Assembly: GCA_023091735.1 (NCBI GenBank)
Contig: JALKBU010000404.1
Coordinates: 1 to 42,527 of the forward strand
From: Trichomonas tenax
Taxonomy: Eukaryota; Parabasalia; Trichomonadida; Trichomonadidae
Reading direction: 5' to 3'
DNA: 42,527 bases
The notes under the pieces were generated by a model. The model saw only the letters and a list, made by a program, of their open reading frames with translations. It was not told the origin of the DNA and did not search any database. The position numbers and the translations under genes are program-made. Positions 37,831-42,527 of the stretch are shown here, piece after piece. Within the stretch, counting starts at the first letter, position 1; every line of letters starts with the position of its first letter.

Positions 37831-38871
37831 ATGAATGATGAAAATGCAAATTTACTCGATAATGTTCCATTTACAGGCGCTCAAGAGAGCTTGATCAACC
37901 TCTCATTAGACCATGTATACGGACCTTTCAAAATTCTTGATCAAATACCAGAATCATTGTTTTCATTTATGGTAAATAAAACATATGAATTGTATATTCC
38001 TATCAAATTGATTACCGATTCGTTCGAAAACCTCAAATCTCACACTCTAATAGGAAATAACATATATTCAGTATTATCATCACTGATTGCAATAGTTTAT
38101 CATCAAGGAATCATTGTTGCTAATGTTACAGAGATCACAACTATGCACAGCGAACCAAAATATTCGGTATCGTTTTCAGGTAATCGCGTTGTTAATGTAT
38201 TTGATCAAGAATATAATGTAACTCAAACAGATAAATTCGCTCTAGAACAAAAAACAGATGAACCTTTCGTCGGTGTCTGCTTAATTGTCCAAGTTACGCC
38301 TGAAATCCAGAAATTCGAATCTGCAAAGAATTTTGAGGTTAAATCACGTACAGGAAAAAGCGGATTAGGCATTGAACTCATATATGGAGAACCAGCACTT
38401 GTGGAGCCACAGTGCTTAGAGCAATCAGCTTTAAATTGTGCTGCATTAGTCGATGAGCCTGTATATGACGATTTAGACTTAAATTGGCTCAAATTTGGCT
38501 TTTCTGGAGAAGTTATGACTAATTATGATCAAAGAAGCTTTATTGATTACGATTTACCATACGAACAATGGCTTTCACAAAAATTCAAGAAATCATCCCT
38601 ATATTTTGATACTCTCGATCAAAGATATGAACTCACTGCAACACAAGGTGGAAAATTGTTCAAATTATCTTTATTATTGGATAATGCACCTTCTCTTGGA
38701 CAAATCAGATCAGAAGGATCGCCACTCAAAGAGGACAAAAAGATGTTGATTGCAGATTCCATTGATTGGCCTACAATTATTTGGGATGTCGATTCAATTT
38801 ATATTAACAATGTTAAATATGGACCAATTCATAGTACGTATTGGGCAAAGAGGAAGAGGATAATTGTTTGA
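37831..38871 (+). CDS. Rxt3-like protein (possible Rpd3/Sin3 deacetylase-complex subunit)
   Basis: This 346-residue protein starts at ATG 37831. At about residues 48-95, YELYIPIKLITDSFENL...LIGNNIYSVLSSLIAIVYHQG parallels the Rxt3 core '(V/L)RIP...LT....V....LWGTDIYTDDSD(L/V)VAVLVH(S/C)G', including Gly, Ile-Tyr and Val-Tyr-His positions. Further on, INYD-like DYDLPYEQWLSQKFKKSSLYFDT then QRYELTA matches the plant-type Rxt3 'S...W...RLKK...L.LET...RYEL' segment. Rxt3 is a subunit of yeast Rpd3L. The similarity is weak and recognised by eye, so the call is tentative. An ING homologue, Pho23-like, is encoded elsewhere in the window. AT-rich codon use. Confidence 0.55.
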   Translation: MNDENANLLDNVPFTGAQESLINLSLDHVYGPFKILDQIPESLFSFMVNKTYELYIPIKLITDSFENLKSHTLIGNNIYSVLSSLIAIVYHQGIIVANVTEITTMHSEPKYSVSFSGNRVVNVFDQEYNVTQTDKFALEQKTDEPFVGVCLIVQVTPEIQKFESAKNFEVKSRTGKSGLGIELIYGEPALVEPQCLEQSALNCAALVDEPVYDDLDLNWLKFGFSGEVMTNYDQRSFIDYDLPYEQWLSQKFKKSSLYFDTLDQRYELTATQGGKLFKLSLLLDNAPSLGQIRSEGSPLKEDKKMLIADSIDWPTIIWDVDSIYINNVKYGPIHSTYWAKRKRIIV

Positions 38872-39054
38872 AATATATATGTTTTTTAATTAAATAGATA
38901 TTTAGAATAACTCAAATTGTTTTCAATTGCATTTATTCTGCGTATGAGTAAATTTTGAAGAATAGTAAAACTTTATCAATAATAAAAGGATAGATTGTTT
39001 ATTACAAATTCAAATTACTATTCTTTATTTTATAATGGTATAAATTACATAATA

Positions 39055-40347
39055 TTACACACTGAACTCAAATGGAGAGTTTCCTGTGTTCATTCTGCTC
39101 CTGAACGAAATTGTATATTGAGTTGGAATATCAACAGTAACATCAGGTTCTAGTCTCCTTCCGTACTCAATTCTTGGTTTAGATTCTTCGCCACAAATAG
39201 AGGAGCAAAGTGGCGCGGTAAGAGGTGACGGATGAAAACCTGGAGACTTTATATCTGGAGATGCAAAAATAGTCTTTGGAGGAACAACACAGTTCAAAAT
39301 CTTGTTGATTTGGTGGATGCATGTATGAATTTGAGACAAAGATCTTCCCATAATAAAAGATAAGACTTTTTGAGCAGACAATGACAAACCTCCTGGCGTT
39401 GGTCCTCTAACAGTAACTGTCCTTCCTCGTTGTGGCTCAGCATTCATATAAATTGGCATATCTGCAATAATAGTGTTGACAAGATTGAGTTGTGCAAAGA
39501 ATTCCTGAAGTTTACGCTTAACTTCTAAAAGTTCTTTGTTGTTAGCAGCACAGCTGTTTGTGGAAATTGAAGCAATTGCGTCAGCGGTTGAATTTTGAAG
39601 ATTAACGATTGTTTCATCAATGTTATCAAGAATATCTGGTGCAATTTTCAGTATAACTTGTTCTAACTCCTGATTTGTTAATAATTCAAGTTGCTCTAAC
39701 GAAAAATTATGATATTTTGTGAACCAGTGTGTATTTATGAACTGTGACATGCTTGCAACATTGCACTGAATGCTATCTGGAAGAATTAACATTCCGGTTG
39801 GATCAACAAAAATAATATAATCACTTTGTTCAAGTTCAAGTCTGTTTTTCGCCTGGTCAATGTTCATGTATGAATCTGACCCTTGCAGTGTGTCTATGTT
39901 ATTGTTGTTGAGAGTATCTCTTATTCTTGGCAATTGAGAATTCATTGATGCATTGGCCAGAACAATTTCGACAACTGGATTTCTAAACGGTTTCACTCTC
40001 GATTGATCTTCCGCATGCAATGGGGATTGTGCATTGTAGTGAGGTGAAGAAATTACCGGACGTGGAAATTGGGTAAAATCGATTGGAGGACCGCAGTACT
40101 CTGGCCTTCTCGGGTCATCTCCCACAGAATCACCGTGAAGGAATCTGCATGACCATCCCCAGTCACATTTTCCCAATTTCCAAAACTTACAAGGCGTCAA
40201 ATTCAGCTTAGGAAAATCACCATTACCTCGCCCCTGTTGTGGGCCATTCTGATTTCGTGGATCAGGCGTCTTTGCCTGTCTATAATATTTAGTTTGACGC
40301 TTCATGAAATTAAAAAAATCTAGATTTTGTAAACCTTTGCATGACAT
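39055..40347 (-). CDS. CCCH zinc-finger protein, unknown role
   Basis: This 430-residue protein has a single CCCH finger at about residues 50-72: TPCKFWKLGKCDWGWSCRFLHG, spaced C-x7-C-x5-C-x3-H. CCCH fingers usually bind RNA. The basic Gly/Gln-rich head (KYYRQAKTPDPRNQNGPQQG) is consistent with RNA binding. The rest is a low-similarity helical region with no second finger. An alternative start at the Met near residue 15 (40303-40305) would give MKRQTKYYRQ and is equally plausible. The family is not recognised; mRNA processing or export roles are guesses. It is the last gene before the transposon-like element. Confidence 0.7.
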   Translation of the reverse strand: MSCKGLQNLDFFNFMKRQTKYYRQAKTPDPRNQNGPQQGRGNGDFPKLNLTPCKFWKLGKCDWGWSCRFLHGDSVGDDPRRPEYCGPPIDFTQFPRPVISSPHYNAQSPLHAEDQSRVKPFRNPVVEIVLANASMNSQLPRIRDTLNNNNIDTLQGSDSYMNIDQAKNRLELEQSDYIIFVDPTGMLILPDSIQCNVASMSQFINTHWFTKYHNFSLEQLELLTNQELEQVILKIAPDILDNIDETIVNLQNSTADAIASISTNSCAANNKELLEVKRKLQEFFAQLNLVNTIIADMPIYMNAEPQRGRTVTVRGPTPGGLSLSAQKVLSFIMGRSLSQIHTCIHQINKILNCVVPPKTIFASPDIKSPGFHPSPLTAPLCSSICGEESKPRIEYGRRLEPDVTVDIPTQYTISFRSRMNTGNSPFEFSV

Positions 40348-41357
40348 AATGGGTTTTTGTATCCTTTCTACTGTGAATTATAAACAGTGGGTGAATCGCA
40401 GTAGAATTGAGAATTAAATGGTCGTTTTCTGGTCAAAAAAGAAAATGATTGGCCGTTTTCAATTCTATTTGGAATTTTGTGATACTTATTATTGCCTGCT
40501 GTTTTGAATAAACTGTTTGCCCAAAGGTGGCCCCTAGTCAATTAAGGTTATTATATAAAGTTTAATATACGTTTAGTCACCTCAGTAAGAAAAACATGAA
40601 ACATTCCAACAAGTTTCAATGGACTCACTCTAAGGGTCCCGCAGATGAGAAGTAACAGCGAATGAAGCAAAAATACATTAACTTAAAATCATCATCAAAT
40701 TTCATCATTAAAAATATCGATTTTTTGCTTTCAACTGATGTCAATAGTCATTGCAAGTCTTTTAATCTCGTTTAATACAACTTTTACTACATTCTTTTAG
40801 TTATATTGGTCAATCTATTTTCTAAATATTTTTACTTTCATTTAAATGCATTTTTCTCCTTGGGTTACGCTTTGGCAATAAAGAAATGCTTCCCACAGCT
40901 AAATCTATCTTTAAGAAAAAATTTCAAATTATTAACATTTTTGATTTAGAAAGATGTTATACAGTTTCCCTGGATACACTATACTTGTCAAGTAGAACCT
41001 ATCCTTACTGAAATTCAGCTTTCCCCCACATATTTCCAATTTTCCAAAATATGTTATATCTGTTTTAAGACATTAAACACTTATAAAGCTTTTGTTTATT
41101 CTTGAGCGATGATTGTTCATTGTTAATTCATGATAATCTCACTTATAAGTTTATAATAACACTTTGATCTCACCTTCTTATATGAGATTTATATGTTTTT
41201 ATAGGCCCTAAACCTAGACCAGTCTGTACCTAGTGTAGCTGCACTGGTATTTAGGTCCTAAATAAACTCCTTTATAGAGATAAAATTCGACATATTTTAT
41301 TCCCTAAGATGGCTCTTATGTTTGAAGGCTTTTTAATCATCATTTCTCTCAATTCCT
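40348..41357. other. AT-rich gene-free stretch
   Basis: About 1 kb without a supported gene. An imperfect inverted repeat lies at about 41204-41267 (AGGCCCTAAACC...ACCAGT against ACTGGTATTTAGGTCCT). It sits about 100 bp left of the transposon-like element and may be a separate element or a chance palindrome. Confidence 0.4.
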
Positions 41358-41368
41358 CTCAATAGGGG
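41358..41368 (+). repeat. Left copy of an 11-bp flanking direct repeat (putative TSD)
   Basis: CTCAATAGGGG. The identical 11-mer lies at 42021-42031, immediately outside the other end of the inverted-repeat element. A duplication of 9-11 bp is typical of Mutator-like (MULE) insertions. Confidence 0.6.
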
Positions 41369-41397
41369 GAAAAAATTTCCTTCTGCGGTGTAGTCCC

Positions 41398-41570
41398 GCG
41401 ACCTTCATAACTTTTTATCTGATCAATATTTTTTCGATTTGAAAGTACTTTCATGTACTTATTGATAGTTGTCTATCCAGTGGTATAAGTGGCACAGTCT
41501 ATATATCTATCAAATCATTAATTGCATTTCAAATCGTCCAAAAATATACGATTTCCAGCATAAATGTATG
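41398..41570 (+). repeat. Left 173-bp inverted arm (perfect match to 41817-41989)
   Basis: Read against the reverse complement of 41817-41989 the two arms are identical by eye over 173 bases. The outer margins (29-31 bases on each side) and inner margins (about 12 bases) match with several substitutions. Confidence 0.85.
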
Positions 41571-41816
41571 TGCTACTATGCAGCGCTGAGGAAAGATGGT
41601 GTCTCAGCGCATAATTTTTTTTTCATTGCCAAATCTAAAATTCTAAAATTTTACATTATTACAGCTGCAAATCTAAATCCCATCAAATTCAATAACTTTC
41701 ATGTGTACAATCGCCCTCAAATCAATTAATGAATTAGTTGCATTTTTAATTTTAAGCGTATAAGAGGCATTTGAATCAATAATACACATAAAAATATCAT
41801 ATGATGCATATTAGTG

Positions 41817-41989
41817 CATACATTTATGCTGGAAATCGTATATTTTTGGACGATTTGAAATGCAATTAATGATTTGATAGATATATAGACTGTGCCACTT
41901 ATACCACTGGATAGACAACTATCAATAAGTACATGAAAGTACTTTCAAATCGAAAAAATATTGATCAGATAAAAAGTTATGAAGGTCGC
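41817..41989 (-). repeat. Right 173-bp inverted arm
   Basis: Reverse complement of 41398-41570, without a mismatch by eye. The coordinate sums agree at both ends of the match (41398+41989 = 41570+41817), so there is no indel between the arms. Confidence 0.85.
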
Positions 41990-42020
41990 AGGACTCCACC
42001 GTAAAAGGAAAAATGTTGCC

Positions 42021-42031
42021 CTCAATAGGGG
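42021..42031 (+). repeat. Right copy of the 11-bp flanking direct repeat (putative TSD)
   Basis: CTCAATAGGGG, identical to 41358-41368 and in the same orientation, as expected of a target-site duplication. Confidence 0.6.
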
Positions 42032-42527
42032 CCATCAGTTTAGATGTTATCTGATTAATTTTGTAATAAGCAACAAAAGTATGGAATCGCTATTATATTG
42101 TAAATGGCACATAAATATCACTAAAGTCTCATAGATTAGTTAACAATTTACGCGTTTCTTATCTCTTTCGAATATTGAGAGATATCCATCCAATACATTA
42201 ACGCACATTGGTGTCAGATATTAAATAAAACAATGAACAATGTTAAAATTTCTTCTTTTTTTCGAATTTGCAGAGAAAATGAGCATTATCTTGTTGATTA
42301 TACCTAAAATTATTGTTAATTTTGATAAATTTTGATAAATTTTTCATATCATAAATCTCAAAGAACGCATGCAAAGTACCAAAAATTGAAGTGTCCACAG
42401 ACAACATTGCCAGTATGATCAATATGCTTTAGTGACGATAGGAATACACACTATCTGGTTGGATATTACTATTGTCGCTTATGTTGATCCACAATTTACA
42501 ATTTAGCAACAAATTACAAATTAAATC
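42032..42527. other. AT-rich right end, gene-free
   Basis: About 500 bases with no supported ORF, RNA gene or repeat. A short tandem-like TTTTGATAAATTTTGATAAATT appears near 42318-42341 (two copies of TTTTGATAAA). Confidence 0.35.

Larger units (their letters stand above)
41369..42020 (+). mobile_element. 652-bp inverted-repeat transposon-like element, possible non-autonomous MULE/MITE
   Basis: The element is flanked by the 11-bp direct repeat CTCAATAGGGG. Long terminal inverted repeats extend about 205-215 bases from each end. Their inner core (41398-41570 and 41817-41989) is 173 bp and perfectly matched by eye, while the outer roughly 30 bases match with mismatches. The central part, about 41583-41804, has no convincing ORF and carries a small perfect hairpin (GCGCTGAG at 41583-41590 with CTCAGCGC at 41603-41610). 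Long TIRs, an 11-bp target duplication and no transposase fit a non-autonomous Mutator-like element moved in trans. Other TIR superfamilies are not excluded. Confidence 0.75.

Noticed and set aside
41469..41729. 86-codon ORF inside the inverted-repeat element
   Set aside because: Half lies in the left arm and the rest in AT-rich spacer; no transposase or other motif, and it probably arises from the repeat sequence.

Overview
The window looks like nuclear DNA of a parabasalid (trichomonad) protist, most likely Trichomonas or a close relative such as Tritrichomonas. The reasons are as follows. The DNA is AT-rich, and long uninterrupted eukaryotic genes are packed with intergenic gaps of tens to a few hundred bases. 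I found no introns. Several genes carry a trichomonad-type initiator (TCA followed by pyrimidine/T-rich bases) 9-15 bases before the ATG. Several stop codons sit inside a TAAA(A) polyadenylation-like signal. There is also a divergent H3/H4 histone pair, an arrangement typical of trichomonads. The species call is an inference.

Layout. Bases 1-3476 are accessory, gene-poor DNA. They hold a broken archaeo-eukaryotic-type primase/polymerase gene (488-1336, two in-frame stops), an unusually GC-rich short ORF (1362-1556), a possible frameshifted ORF (2741-3063) and a short acidic protein tail on the minus strand (130-216). Bases 3477-40347 form a gene-dense block of 23 genes: calponin-like, UBR-box ubiquitin ligase, SRP68, a CENP-C-like centromere protein, glia maturation factor-like, coiled coil, H3, H4, coiled coil, RING, C2-like, coiled coil, FKBP15/WAFL-like, ING-PHD, ubiquitin-specific protease, coiled coil, glycerol kinase, nitroreductase with a nonsense codon, coiled coil, PH-like/LRR protein, rhomboid protease, Rxt3-like protein and a CCCH zinc-finger protein. 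Bases 40348-42527 have no gene, but they hold a 652-bp transposon-like element with 173-bp perfectly matching inverted arms and 11-bp flanking direct repeats.

Themes. Chromatin and centromere functions are well represented: CENP-C-like, H3, H4, ING and Rxt3-like. ING and Rxt3 are both subunits of Rpd3L/Sin3 deacetylase complexes in yeast. Actin or endosome-actin proteins recur (calponin-like, GMF-like, PH/LRR CARMIL-like, FKBP15-like), as do ubiquitin enzymes (UBR, RING, USP). Eukaryotic neighbours need not be functionally linked, so these themes are observations and not operon evidence. By eye there are two codon-use classes. Calponin, histones, SRP68, GMF, glycerol kinase and the nitroreductase use C-ending codons heavily, as expected of highly expressed genes; the coiled-coil, LRR and Rxt3-like genes are AT-rich.

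Most notable: the CENP-C-like gene with both the signature motif and a C-terminal cupin; the nitroreductase (a 5-nitroimidazole-activating family) that is full length except for one TAA codon; the inverted-repeat element with near-perfect arms; and three GGCGG elements spaced exactly 25 bp apart between H3 and H4.
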